Part shown: piece by piece, positions 36,266 through 43,209 of the stretch
How positions within the stretch are numbered: the first letter of the stretch is position 1
Layout of the letters: each line of letters starts with the position of its first letter
Assembly (NCBI GenBank): GCA_016183575.1
Contig: JACPEI010000021.1
Location: 1 to 43,209 of the forward strand
DNA: 43,209 nucleotides
Direction: 5' to 3'
Source of the DNA: Nitrosomonadales bacterium
GTDB taxonomy: Bacteria > Pseudomonadota > Gammaproteobacteria > Burkholderiales > Gallionellaceae
Made by a program: the position numbers and the translations under genes
The notes under the pieces: generated by a model
Seen by the model: the letters and a program-made list of their open reading frames with translations, nothing else
Databases searched by the model: none
Told to the model about the DNA's origin: nothing

Positions 36266-38140
36266 TCACGTTTCACTTCCCGCTTTATTAATGGCAACGA
36301 CCAGTCCGGCGGCGTCCAGGCCGCAATCCGCCAGCATCTGCGCGTGCTCGCCCTGCTCGATGAAGCGATCCGGCAGACCGAGTTGCAGCACGGGGATGAC
36401 GATACCATGCTGTTGCAAGCATTCCGCCACCGCGCTGCCCGCGCCGCCCTGCACGGCGTTTTCCTCCACCGTGACCAGCAGTTCATGTTCGCGCGCCAGG
36501 CGCAGTACCAGCTCGGCATCCAGCGGCTTGACGAAGCGCATGTTGGCCACGCTCGCATCCAGCTGTTCGGCGGCCGCCAACGCGGGAGCCAGCATCGAAC
36601 CGAATGCCAGGATCGCCACACGCTTGCCTTCACGGCGCAACTCGCCTTTGCCCACCGGCAAGGCGCGCATCTCTCGGTCGATCGCCACGCCGGAGCCGCA
36701 TCCGCGCGGATAGCGCACCGCGCTCGGCGTGTTCAGCCGGAACGCGGTGTAAAGCATCTGGCGGCATTCGTTCTCGTCGGCCGGAGCCATCACCGTCATG
36801 TTCGGAATGCAGCGCAGATAGGAAAGATCGAAGCTGCCCGCATGGGTCGCGCCGTCCGCGCCGACCAGGCCGCCACGGTCGATCGCCAGCACCACCGGCA
36901 GATTCTGGATCGCGATGTCGTGGATGAGCTGGTCGTAGGCGCGCTGCAGAAAGGTCGAATAAATCGCCACCACCGGCTTGTAACCATCGCAGGCCAGACC
37001 GGCGGCAAACGTCAGCGCATGCTGTTCGGCGATGCCCACGTCGAAATAGCGCGCCGGAAAACTGTTGGCAAATTCCCCCATCCCGGAGCCTTCGCACATC
37101 GCCGGCGTGATGCCGACCAGCCGCTCGTCCTGCGCCGCCATGTCGCACAGCCACTTGCCGAACACCTCGGCATAAGTGGGCTTGGCAGCCTGCTCTCCGA
37201 GATTGTCCCTGGCAGGAGCGATGCCGTTGGCCGGATCGAACTTGCTCACGCCGTGATACAGGACGCAGTCCCGCTCGGCATGCGCGTAGCCCCTGCCCTT
37301 CTGCGTGACGACATGCAGAAACTGCGGGCCGGTGAGCTGGCGGATGTTGCCCAGCGTGTCCAGCAGCACATCCAGGTCATGCCCGTCGACCGGCCCGATA
37401 TAGTTGAAGCCGAATTCCTCGAACAGCGTGCTCGGCGTCACCATGCCCTTGACATGCTCCTCGGCGCGCTTGGCAAATTCCAGCACCGGCGGCAGCCCCT
37501 TGAACATTTTCTCGCTGCCGCGCCGCATCGCCGCATAGAAACGCCCCGACATCAGCCTGGCCAGATAGTTATTCAGCGCGCCGACCGGCCGCGAAATCGA
37601 CATATCGTTGTCGTTGAGGATGACCAGCAGATTGGCATCGAGCGCGCCGGCATTGTTGAGCGCCTCGAAGGCCATCCCGCCGGTCAGCGCGCCATCGCCG
37701 ATGATCGCCACCGCGCGCCGCTCCGAATTTTCCAGTTGCGCCGCCACTGCCATGCCCAGCGCCGCCGAAATCGACGTGCTGGAATGCCCGGTGCCAAACG
37801 CATCGTAGGGGCTTTCGTCGCGCTTCGGGAAACCGGCGATGCCGCCCGCCATGCGCAGCCTGCCCATCGCTTCGCGCCGCCCGGTGAGGATCTTGTGCGC
37901 GTAGGTCTGGTGCCCGACGTCCCACACCAGCCGGTCGTCCGGCGTGTGGTAGATGTAATGCAATGCGATGGTCAGCTCGACCGTGCCGAGGTTGGAAGAC
38001 AGATGCCCGCCGGTCTTGCTCACCGACTCGATTAGAAAGCGGCGCAACTCGTCGGCGAGTTGCGGCAACTGCACGCGTTCCAGCTTGCGCAGATCGTCCG
38101 GGAGATTGATGGAAGCCAGCAAGGGGGGCATCAATGGCAT
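36266..38140 (-). CDS. dxs: 1-deoxy-D-xylulose-5-phosphate synthase Dxs
   Basis: A 624-residue thiamine-diphosphate enzyme, the first step of the MEP route to isoprenoids (pyruvate plus glyceraldehyde-3-phosphate). Marks include GGHLSSNLG (44-52), [11 protein letters not shown] (73-83), the TPP motif [18 protein letters not shown] (148-165), the transketolase segment [34 protein letters not shown], and a C-terminal domain with [16 protein letters not shown]. Length is normal. It is the last gene of xseB-ispA-dxs; a 44-bp perfect palindrome lies between it and ispA. Confidence 0.97.
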   Translation of the reverse strand: MPLMPPLLASINLPDDLRKLERVQLPQLADELRRFLIESVSKTGGHLSSNLGTVELTIALHYIYHTPDDRLVWDVGHQTYAHKILTGRREAMGRLRMAGGIAGFPKRDESPYDAFGTGHSSTSISAALGMAVAAQLENSERRAVAIIGDGALTGGMAFEALNNAGALDANLLVILNDNDMSISRPVGALNNYLARLMSGRFYAAMRRGSEKMFKGLPPVLEFAKRAEEHVKGMVTPSTLFEEFGFNYIGPVDGHDLDVLLDTLGNIRQLTGPQFLHVVTQKGRGYAHAERDCVLYHGVSKFDPANGIAPARDNLGEQAAKPTYAEVFGKWLCDMAAQDERLVGITPAMCEGSGMGEFANSFPARYFDVGIAEQHALTFAAGLACDGYKPVVAIYSTFLQRAYDQLIHDIAIQNLPVVLAIDRGGLVGADGATHAGSFDLSYLRCIPNMTVMAPADENECRQMLYTAFRLNTPSAVRYPRGCGSGVAIDREMRALPVGKGELRREGKRVAILAFGSMLAPALAAAEQLDASVANMRFVKPLDAELVLRLAREHELLVTVEENAVQGGAGSAVAECLQQHGIVIPVLQLGLPDRFIEQGEHAQMLADCGLDAAGLVVAINKAGSET

Positions 38141-38163
38141 CTCTGGATTGTAGCCAAAAGGAA

Positions 38164-38207
38164 GTAGGTCGGGCTCTGCCCGACATGTCGGGCAGAGCCC
38201 GACCTAC
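38164..38207. repeat. 44-bp perfect palindrome between ispA and dxs
   Basis: Bases 38164-38207 read the same on both strands without mismatch, 22 bases per arm, centre CGACATGTCG. The arms GTAGGTCGGGCTCTGCCCGA resemble a dispersed repeat common in betaproteobacteria (from memory). It sits within the operon, before the dxs ribosome site. Confidence 0.93.
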
Positions 38208-38234
38208 AAAAGCGCCTTACCATGAAGTTTTCCA

Positions 38235-39135
38235 TCAGAATTTCCGCAGCACAATAAAGTCAGCAAGTTCGCGCAGGCGTTGCGCCGGTTCGCCGAACCC
38301 GTCCAGGGTTTCCAGCGCCTCGCGATGCAGCCGTTGCGCCATGTCGCGCGCGCCCTGTATGCCCAGCAGGCTGACATAGGTCGGCTTGTCGTTGTCCGCA
38401 TCCTTGCCCGCGGTCTTGCCCAGTGTCGCGGTGTCCGCCTCGCAGTCGAGTACATCGTCCACCACCTGGAACGCGAGGCCGATCAGCTTGCCGAAATGAT
38501 CCAGCCTGTCCAGTTGCGCCGCAGAGGCCGACCCGCATTGCGCGCCGAGCAACACGGCGGCACGGATCAGCGCGCCGGTCTTGTGGATATGCATGAATTC
38601 CAGTTCGGGGAGCGTGAGCGATTGGCCCACACTGGAAAGATCGATCGCCTGACCGCCCGCCATGCCGCGCGAACCGGAAGCCAGCGCGAGCAGTCTGACC
38701 ATTTCCAGCTGGCGCGCCGCATCGTCGTTAACGTGGAACTCGCGCAGCGATTCGTTTGCCCCTTCCCTCGCTTGCGGGGGAAGGTTGGGATGGGGGAAAC
38801 GGGCATGCCCGTTCAGGCGATGCTCCGCGAGCAACTGGAATGCCAGCGTTTGCAGGGCATCGCCGACCAGCAGCGCGGTCGCCTCGTCGTATTGCTTATG
38901 GCAGGGCGGCTTGCCGCGGCGCAGCACATCGTCGTCCATGCACGGCATATCGTCATGCACCAGCGAATAAGCGTGGATCATTTCCACGGCCGCCGCCGCA
39001 CGCGCCAGTTCAGCTTGATCAGCCGCGAACAATTCGCCGGCGGCGCGCGATTTCCGCGCGCGGCAGCAACCCGCACAGCACCTCCTCGAAGCGCGCCTGA
39101 TGCGCGGCGACCCAGCCCTGAAAATCCGCTCCCAT
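38235..39135 (-). CDS. ispA: Farnesyl diphosphate synthase IspA, disrupted N-terminus
   Basis: A polyprenyl synthase that makes farnesyl diphosphate from DMAPP and IPP. The first and second Asp-rich motifs are intact: LVHDDMPCMDDD and FQVVDDVLDCEAD. The original start at 39135 overlaps the xseB stop (TAATG) and gives MGADFQGWVAAHQARFEEVL...LLPRAEIA, the normal N-terminus. It then runs out of frame and stops near 39019, while the rest is in another frame from about 39041 (AGELFAADQAEL). About 25 codons are missing at the joint, including the IPP-binding GGKR-x-RP motif. Residues of the segment 38730-38813 are an in-frame repeat (NGHARFPHPNLPPQAREGAN). As drawn the enzyme would lack substrate-binding residues. 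A deletion error in the assembly is a real alternative. Confidence 0.85.
38730..38813. repeat. Repeat element inserted in frame in ispA, copy B
   Basis: 84 bases similar to 30749-30826 (copy A), ending in the 16-base palindrome AACGGGCATGCCCGTT (38798-38813). The length is 28 codons, so the ispA frame is kept. It falls between LLAEHR and NDDAARQLEMVRLLA, a loop where other IspA proteins have only a few residues. Confidence 0.85.
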
Positions 39136-39392
39136 TAACCTTGCCCTGCTTCGCCGGTGGCGGAAAAATCCTTCAGCACGCCGTTCTCCAGCACGCTCAC
39201 CTGCTGCTGCGCATCTTCCAGTTTGGATCGGCAGAACGACAACAGCTCCGCGCCGCGCTTATAGGCTGCCAGCGAATCTTCCAGCGGCAACTTGCCCGCC
39301 TCCATGTCAGCGACAATTTGCTCAAGCTCGGCCATGGCCGACTCGAAGCCAACCGTTTTTTGCGTCCCTGACTTTTTTAATTGGCCAGCCAT
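39135..39392 (-). CDS. xseB: Exodeoxyribonuclease VII small subunit XseB
   Basis: An 85-residue small subunit of exonuclease VII, which degrades single-stranded DNA together with XseA. The family core FESAMAELEQIVADMEAGKLPLEDSLAAYKRG is complete and forms the predicted helical hairpin. The ATG at 39392 has GGAG six bases upstream; the ATG two codons earlier (39398) would touch that site, so 39392 is preferred. First gene of xseB-ispA-dxs; one-base overlap with ispA. The large subunit gene is not in the window. Confidence 0.92.
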   Translation of the reverse strand: MAGQLKKSGTQKTVGFESAMAELEQIVADMEAGKLPLEDSLAAYKRGAELLSFCRSKLEDAQQQVSVLENGVLKDFSATGEAGQG

Positions 39393-39419
39393 AACCATCT
39401 CCGCTTGCGAAAGACTGGC

Positions 39420-39449
39420 ATTTTACCCAACCCACCCTGACTGAGCCAA
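39420..39449 (-). promoter_or_regulatory. Likely sigma-70 promoter of xseB-ispA-dxs
   Basis: On the minus strand TTGGCT (39449-39444) and TAAAAT (39425-39420) are separated by 18 bases, four and five matches to the consensus. The spacing to the xseB start is 27 bases. Confidence 0.45.
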
Positions 39450-39580
39450 TTTATATTGCCCCATGCAAAAAATTCGTGGAGAATCCGCGCCCCTTTTACC
39501 TATAAGTCTACGAAACAAGGCAAAACACAAATATCGGCTTATGCGCAATCACAGATGAACCCCGAAAATCCATTGGCTTC

Positions 39581-39703
39581 GTCATTCCCGCGAAGGCGGG
39601 AATCCAGCGAGATAAATACTCCGCAAGGCGGGCAACACCTTGATTTTGTCCCGCTGCGCGAGGATTGTTTAATCAACTGGATTCCCGCCTTCGCGGGAAT
39701 GAC
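39581..39703. repeat. Paired dRS3-like inverted repeat (MITE-like)
   Basis: Two 27-base arms, 39581-39607 and 39677-39703, are exact inverted copies around 69 bases. Each arm is itself a hairpin of the form ATTCCC-N8-GGGAAT, the same layout as Neisseria dRS3 repeats. The 334-base gap between xseB and the EamA gene (39399-39732) holds this element, the xseB promoter and nothing else that I can recognise. Confidence 0.9.
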
Positions 39704-39732
39704 GCTGATTTTGGTCTAATGGTCAATCCTGC

Positions 39733-40593
39733 ATGAAATCATCCTGGATGCTGGTCGCCGGATTGCTGTTCGGCTGCATGGGGGTGTTCGTCAAACTCGG
39801 CGCGGCGCATTTTTCGTATATCGAACTGGTGTTCTACCGCTCGTTTTTCGGCCTGCTGCTGGTCTACGGCATCATGCGATCACAGCGCATCGGCGTCGCC
39901 ACGCAACACTGGCGCAACCACTTGTGGCGTGGCATCTCCGGTTCGGTAGCCCTGGCGCTGTTCTTCTACTGCATCACCGTGCTGCCGCTCGCCACCGCCG
40001 TCACGCTCAACTATACCGCGCCGCTGTTCCTCACCCTCCTCACCATGCTGGTGTTCAAGGATCGTTTCCACCTGCCGCTGACCATCGCGATCGGCGTGGG
40101 ATTCTGCGGCGTGGTGTTGCTGCTGCACCCAACGCTCCAGCAGGACCAGCTGCTGCCCGGCCTGCTCGGCCTGATTTCCGGCTTCCTCGCCGGGGTCGCG
40201 TACCTCAACGTAAAACAACTCGCGATGATCGGCGAACCGGACACGCGCACCGTGTTCTATTTCAGCCTCATCGCCTCGCTCGGCAGCGGCGTCTGGATAC
40301 TGTTCGGCACCGTGCATGCGATCACGCCGCAAGGCTTCGCGATTCTGCTCGGGCTGGGCAGTTCCGCCACCCTCGCGCAGCTCGCGATGACGCGCGCCTA
40401 CCGCACCGGCAGGACGCTGGTGGTCGGCAGCCTGGCCTACAGCACCATCGTGTTCGCCAGCCTGTTCGGCATGCTGCTGTGGGACGAAACCCTGAGCCTG
40501 GGCAGTTGGCTGGGCATGGCGTTCATCATCGCCAGCGGTGTGCTAAGCTTGCGCCTGTCACCTCAACACCCGCCAAAAGAAGGAGCAACATGA
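39733..40593 (+). CDS. EamA/DMT-family transporter
   Basis: A 286-residue inner-membrane protein with ten predicted helices in two EamA repeats: LLFGCMGVFVKLGA at the start, FYCITVLPLATAVTLNYTAPLFLTLL in the first half, and the second EamA half ending in LSLRLSP. Members export small metabolites or amino acids; the substrate is not evident. It is not closely similar to the His-tailed EamA protein at 16475. The stop overlaps the next start (ATGA), so the two are cotranslated. No clear ribosome site. Confidence 0.85.
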   Translation: MKSSWMLVAGLLFGCMGVFVKLGAAHFSYIELVFYRSFFGLLLVYGIMRSQRIGVATQHWRNHLWRGISGSVALALFFYCITVLPLATAVTLNYTAPLFLTLLTMLVFKDRFHLPLTIAIGVGFCGVVLLLHPTLQQDQLLPGLLGLISGFLAGVAYLNVKQLAMIGEPDTRTVFYFSLIASLGSGVWILFGTVHAITPQGFAILLGLGSSATLAQLAMTRAYRTGRTLVVGSLAYSTIVFASLFGMLLWDETLSLGSWLGMAFIIASGVLSLRLSPQHPPKEGAT

Positions 40594-40937
40594 TTACCAT
40601 CGAACAAACCGACAACCTCGTCAACGTTGCCGTCATCGGCGAATTCACCCTTGCCGATTTCAAGCTGTTTGAAGAGCAATCGCTGTACAAACTGAAATCC
40701 CCCGGCACGGTAAACCTGCTGTTCGACCTGCGCGCGATGATCGACTACACCGTGGACGTCGCCTGGGAAGAGATCAAGTTCTTCAGCCGCGAACACAACC
40801 ACGACTTCAACAAGATCGCCGTGGTCACCGACGACCAGTGGCTCACCTGGCAGGCATGGCTGTCGCGCATCTTCATCGATGCCGAGATTTCCGTGTTTAC
40901 GGATTACGATGAGGCGCTGGCCTGGGTGCTGGGCTAA
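40590..40937 (+). CDS. SpoIIAA/STAS-like protein
   Basis: A 115-residue cytoplasmic protein of the SpoIIAA-like (STAS/SEC14-like) family. It starts MITIEQTDNLVNVAVIGEFTLADF and continues NLLFDLRAMIDYTVDVAWEEIKF and FNKIAVVTDDQWLTWQAWLSRIF, a pattern of alternating strands and helices. Proteins of this family may bind lipids or regulate partners; no function is established. AGGAG lies five bases before the ATG. It overlaps the EamA gene, so it may modulate that transporter. Confidence 0.8.
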   Translation: MITIEQTDNLVNVAVIGEFTLADFKLFEEQSLYKLKSPGTVNLLFDLRAMIDYTVDVAWEEIKFFSREHNHDFNKIAVVTDDQWLTWQAWLSRIFIDAEISVFTDYDEALAWVLG

Positions 40938-40959
40938 GGTGCCTTTGCCGGCATTTTTT
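40936..40959 (+). terminator. Terminator after the STAS-like gene
   Basis: AAGGTGCC (40936-40943) pairs with GGCATTTT (40950-40957), including two G-T pairs, around a six-base loop and within a T run (40954-40959). It closes the EamA-STAS unit before the cassette region. Confidence 0.5.
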
Positions 40960-40994
40960 AGGGTGCTACTTTACGTTGCACCAGCAAATTAATC

Positions 40995-41023
40995 TTGACA
41001 ACTCTGAAATGTACCCATAATGA
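40995..41023 (+). promoter_or_regulatory. Possible promoter before the CACAG repeat
   Basis: A consensus TTGACA (40995-41000) is followed by CATAAT at 15 bases or TAATGA at 17 bases. If CATAAT is the -10 box, transcription starts within the repeat and the ATG at 41020 is not transcribed. If not, that ATG is the start codon of the repeat-containing gene. Confidence 0.4.
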
Positions 41024-41537
41024 CTAACAGCACAGCACAGCACAGCACAGCACAGCACAGCACAGCACAGCACAGCACAGCACAGCACAGCACAGCAACA
41101 AGCTACAGCTTCGGCTGGCTACGCTTGACGATGCGGGAGTGCTCTTGAAATGGCGAAACAATCCTGCCACTCGTGAAGCCAGCCACAACACTGCCCTTAT
41201 CAACGAAGACGAGCATATTCAGTGGCTGAAACGAATCTTGGCAAATGAAAATCGCAAGTTATACGTTGCAGAAATTGATGGCGTTCCCGTTGGAACAGTA
41301 CGAGTGGATTCCGAAGCCCTTGGATATGAGCTTTCTTGGACTGTCTCCCCCACGATGCGTAGCTCTGGCATTGGGAAGGCAATGGTCTCTCAGCTTGCGA
41401 AAGGCATACCAGAATCAATCCGTGCGGAAATCAAAGCTGGCAATATCGCTTCAATCCGCATTGCAGAGGACGCGGGAATGGCGTTTGAACGTGAAGAGAA
41501 AGGCGTTCTCCACTATCGGCGTGACGCTGTTGCCTAA
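41020..41537 (+). CDS. GNAT acetyltransferase, phase-variable, drawn out of frame
   Basis: A GNAT N-acetyltransferase whose body reads LQLRLATLDDAGVLLKWRNNPATR from 41103 to the stop at 41537. It has the acetyl-CoA loop SPTMRSSGIGKAMV and AGNIASIRIAEDAGM, as in RimJ/PseH-like enzymes; the substrate is unknown. No start codon is available after the repeat except a GTG at 41139 that would remove the first strand. The only ATG upstream (41020) enters a 13-unit CACAG repeat and reaches the body in the wrong frame. Loss of one unit or gain of two would restore it. The stop codon is inside an attC-like site, so this is a gene cassette. Confidence 0.75.
41031..41095 (+). repeat. Pentanucleotide repeat (CACAG)13
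   Basis: Thirteen perfect CACAG units, with partial units on both flanks. The five-base unit is not a multiple of three, so slippage changes the reading frame downstream. It lies 10 bases after the ATG at 41020. Confidence 0.97.
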
Positions 41538-41595
41538 CCCGGCATTCGAGAGGGACTGCGCGAAAGCGCTGCGCCCCTTAAGGCATACGTTCGAC
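41532..41595 (+). other. attC-like recombination site 1
   Basis: GCCTAAC (41532-41538) fits the R'' box RYYYAAC exactly, and GTTCGAC (41589-41595) fits the R' box GTTRRRY except at one base. Between them is the AGAGGGAC...GCCCCTTAAGGC arrangement known from chromosomal integron attC sites. The R'' box contains the stop codon of the acetyltransferase. Confidence 0.7.
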
Positions 41596-41620
41596 ATAGG
41601 GTCGCGAAGCGCGCTAGAAT
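41591..41620 (+). promoter_or_regulatory. Promoter of the toxin-antitoxin pair
   Basis: TCGACA (41591-41596) and TAGAAT (41615-41620), each five of six to consensus, are 18 bases apart. The -35 box is shared with the right-hand box of attC 1, so the pair has its own promoter in the cassette. Confidence 0.6.
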
Positions 41621-41651
41621 TACCTTATTAGTTTTGAATGGAGCCCAGATA

Positions 41652-41879
41652 ATGAACACACAACTTTTGCAGCAAGCTCGTGTGCTCGACATTGACGAGC
41701 AGATCGAACTGGTTGAAGCTATCTGGGACGGTATCGTTAGCCGTGGTGCCGCGCCATCGTTGACCGAAGCGCAGGGATCGGAGCTTGATCGCCGCCTCGC
41801 CGACCATATGGCGAACCCGAACGATGTGATTCCATGGAGTGAAGTAAAAGCAGCCGCTCTTGCCAAAATCAGGCAATGA
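41652..41879 (+). CDS. Antitoxin of an addiction module
   Basis: A 75-residue protein of the addiction-module component family (Unstab_antitox type). It has the helical pattern QARVLDIDEQIELVEAIWDGI and a C-terminal SEVKAAALAKIRQ, typical of antitoxins paired with RelE/ParE toxins. GGAG precedes the ATG. Its stop overlaps the toxin start in an ATGA. It neutralises the toxin and probably represses its own promoter. It is part of the second gene cassette. Confidence 0.85.
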   Translation: MNTQLLQQARVLDIDEQIELVEAIWDGIVSRGAAPSLTEAQGSELDRRLADHMANPNDVIPWSEVKAAALAKIRQ

Positions 41880-42172
41880 GCCTACCCATCACTTTTCATC
41901 GTGCCGCCAGTGCAGAGTTCACAGAAGCTAGCGCGTGGTATGAGACCAAGCGATTTGGCCTTGCTCTTGAGTTCATGGCCGAGATTGACCGTTGCGTATC
42001 GCTGGCATCGAAACACCCTCTCCAGTTTGCCGTTGTTCGCGAGGACATTCGACGTGTCGTCGCCAATCGTTTTCCATACAGCGTTTATTTTCGCGCAGAG
42101 AAACATCGCATCGTTGTCTTGGCGGTATTTCATGGCAGCAGAGATCCCGATATTTGGCAGGCCAGAGCCTAA
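41876..42172 (+). CDS. RelE/ParE-family toxin
   Basis: A 98-residue toxin of the RelE/ParE superfamily: AEFTEASAWYETKRFGLALEFMAEIDRCV near the N-terminus, then RVVANRFPYSVYFRAEKHRIVVLAVFHGSRDP, the usual C-terminal strand block. Whether it acts on gyrase or on ribosomes cannot be told. It overlaps the antitoxin gene by four bases. Its stop codon lies in the second attC site, as is typical for toxin-antitoxin cassettes of chromosomal integrons. Confidence 0.88.
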   Translation: MSLPITFHRAASAEFTEASAWYETKRFGLALEFMAEIDRCVSLASKHPLQFAVVREDIRRVVANRFPYSVYFRAEKHRIVVLAVFHGSRDPDIWQARA

Positions 42173-42229
42173 CCCTACGCTCAAGCGTGACAGGCCAGAA
42201 GCGGTCTGCCCCTTAGCTCCACGTTGGGC
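42167..42229 (+). other. attC recombination site 2
   Basis: GCCTAAC (42167-42173) and GTTGGGC (42223-42229) fit the R'' and R' boxes RYYYAAC and GTTRRRY exactly. Inside, GCTCAAGCGTGACAG can pair with CTGCCCCTTAGC with the bulged bases typical of attC. Length 63 bases. The following 156 bases up to the FMN reductase hold no gene. Confidence 0.85.
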
Positions 42230-42385
42230 CGTTCAGACGCCACGATAACTAGGGCACAACAGTCCGCCACGGCGTTTGCTCATCATGTGCAGCAATGGCG
42301 GAACGCCAGCTGCAGGCGGCCATCTTGATATCACAAGCAGCACGGAGCACAGCCAATACGTCTATAACCTTTACAGGAGATCGTC

Positions 42386-42943
42386 ATGAGCAAATACCAA
42401 ATCGCTGTTGTCGTCGGCAGCCTTCGTCAGGATTCGTTCAACCGCAAGCTGGCAAGCGCCGTCGCAAGACTGGCGCCGCCGGCGTTCTCGTTCAAGCAGG
42501 TGCAAATCGGCGACTTGCCGCTCTACAACCAGGACGACGATGCAAACCAGGCCGAATCCGTCAAACGGCTGAAAGGTGAAATCCTGGCTGCACAGGGCCT
42601 GCTGTTCGTCACCCCGGAATACAATCGTTCAATCCCCGGTGTGCTCAAGAACGCAATCGACCATGCCTCGCGTCCCTATGGCCAGAGCGCCTGGACGGGA
42701 AAGCCTGCGGGCGTGTTGGGCGCTTCGCCCGGTGCCACCGGCACGGCCATGGCGCAACAGCATTTGCGCAACATCCTCGCGACTCTGGACGTCCCGACGC
42801 TTGGCCAACCCGAAGCATTCATCCAGGTAAAGGATGGATTGTTTGACGATGCCGGCAATATCGGTGAAGGCAGCAAGAAATTCCTGCAAAACTGGATGAA
42901 CCAGTATGTCGCCTTGGTGAAAAAACACGCCGGTGCCCCATAA
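42386..42943 (+). CDS. NADPH-dependent FMN reductase (quinone/chromate reductase type)
   Basis: A 185-residue flavodoxin-like reductase of the ChrR/YieF/azoreductase family that uses NAD(P)H to reduce quinones, azo dyes or chromate. The FMN phosphate loop is GSLRQDSFNRKL (11-22), and the flavin and dimer motif is TPEYNRSIPGVLKNAIDHASRP (about 75-96), followed by GASPGATGTAMAQQHLR. Start with an AGGAG site. It may protect the cell from oxidative damage by two-electron quinone reduction. No gene is adjacent in operon distance. Confidence 0.9.
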   Translation: MSKYQIAVVVGSLRQDSFNRKLASAVARLAPPAFSFKQVQIGDLPLYNQDDDANQAESVKRLKGEILAAQGLLFVTPEYNRSIPGVLKNAIDHASRPYGQSAWTGKPAGVLGASPGATGTAMAQQHLRNILATLDVPTLGQPEAFIQVKDGLFDDAGNIGEGSKKFLQNWMNQYVALVKKHAGAP

Positions 42944-43117
42944 GAGACGCTCGCGGTAGCCATACCTGAAAGCCTAAGCCTTCCTGGCTCCTTAGTCCCT
43001 GCCTGCTAGACGTTAGCACGTTTACTATGAACGGTTGTTAACGTTCTCTTAACATTATCGACCTGAATATTGCAAATACTTACGCATGTAATTTATTGTT
43101 ATCAATATGTTAAATAT

Positions 43118-43135
43118 TTGGCACGGTTCATGCTT
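43118..43135 (+). promoter_or_regulatory. Sigma-54 promoter reading out of the window
   Basis: TTGGCACG-N4-ATGCT has the GG of the -24 box and the GC of the -12 box exactly 10 bases apart, one mismatch from TTGGCACG-N4-TTGCT. It is preceded by AT-rich DNA (43080-43117). The gene it drives lies beyond 43209. Confidence 0.7.
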
Positions 43136-43150
43136 ATATTAGTGCAACTC

Positions 43151-43179
43151 CCTGTGAACGGCATCCTTGCCTTCACAGG
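43151..43179 (+). other. Hairpin in the leader after the sigma-54 promoter
   Basis: CCTGTGAA (43151-43158) pairs with TTCACAGG (43172-43179) around a 13-base loop, just after the expected start site near 43145. It could stabilise the leader RNA. No start codon follows within the window. Confidence 0.45.
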
Positions 43180-43209
43180 CGAAAATCCCCCTCGTTAAGA
43201 CGGTCGGGA

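Noticed and set aside
36344-38035. Open frame of 563 codons opposite dxs
   Set aside because: Shadow of dxs, with no family motif and no ribosome site.
39456-39719. 87-codon open frame upstream of the EamA gene
   Set aside because: Most of it is the dRS3-like repeat element; no ribosome site and no family resemblance.
40931-40981. A third attC site before the acetyltransferase
   Set aside because: GTTGCAC (40975-40981) is one base off the R' box, but no matching R'' box or inner pairing exists upstream; the TAA region is better explained as a terminator.
41026-41100. CACAG tract as a CRISPR array
   Set aside because: The units are contiguous five-base copies with no spacers.

Overview
This window looks like a chromosomal piece of a GC-rich betaproteobacterium. 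The house-keeping genes and their order (dapA-bamC, fur next to feoAB, folK-pcnB, xseB-ispA-dxs, folE2) and the protein sequences fit the Nitrosomonadales/Gallionellaceae-like iron and sulfur bacteria. This placement is inferred from gene content and remembered family sequences, not from a search.

Layout. 1-4.8 kb: a small YgaP-like membrane protein, a Cu(I) P-type ATPase, the slyD-bcp pair (minus), a broken gene and an Ala/Pro-rich lipoprotein. 4.8-9.9 kb: MBL hydrolase, bamC, dapA and fur (minus), then divergent feoAB behind a Fur box that almost touches the feoA start codon. 9.9-19.8 kb: a heavy-metal efflux block, all plus strand: CzcI-like His-rich protein, RND adaptor, RND pump, DUF3240 protein, outer-membrane factor, an EamA transporter with a long histidine tail, and a Zn/Cd/Pb P-type ATPase. 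19.8-28.5 kb: minus-strand house-keeping genes (rep helicase, radical SAM enzyme, panB, deoxynucleoside kinase, folK, pcnB, PsiF-like protein, glutamine amidotransferase, folE2).

28.6-36.2 kb: a minus-strand operon DsrE-like / SQR-like flavoprotein / methyltransferase / MMPL-RND transporter / LolA-like protein / outer-membrane barrel. It is preceded by an ArsR-rhodanese fusion regulator, and a dyad operator lies inside the operon promoter. It reads as a sulfide- or persulfide-controlled envelope system and is the best candidate here for an undescribed multi-gene system. 36.2-39.4 kb: xseB-ispA-dxs; ispA has an N-terminal deletion with frameshift and a repeat inserted in frame.

39.7-43.2 kb: an EamA transporter and a SpoIIAA/STAS-like protein, then a small accessory patch. 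That patch has a GNAT acetyltransferase preceded by 13 CACAG repeats (drawn out of frame, so a likely phase-variable gene), an antitoxin/toxin pair, and an integron attC-like site after each unit, i.e. a short cassette array without a visible integrase. An FMN reductase and a sigma-54-type promoter reading out of the window close it.

A recurring theme is small palindromic repeats. At least five families are present, and two of them sit in frame inside conserved enzymes (CopA and IspA), reminiscent of the palindromic elements known inside Rickettsia proteins. Coordinates and motifs were read by eye; family assignments rest on recognised motifs.
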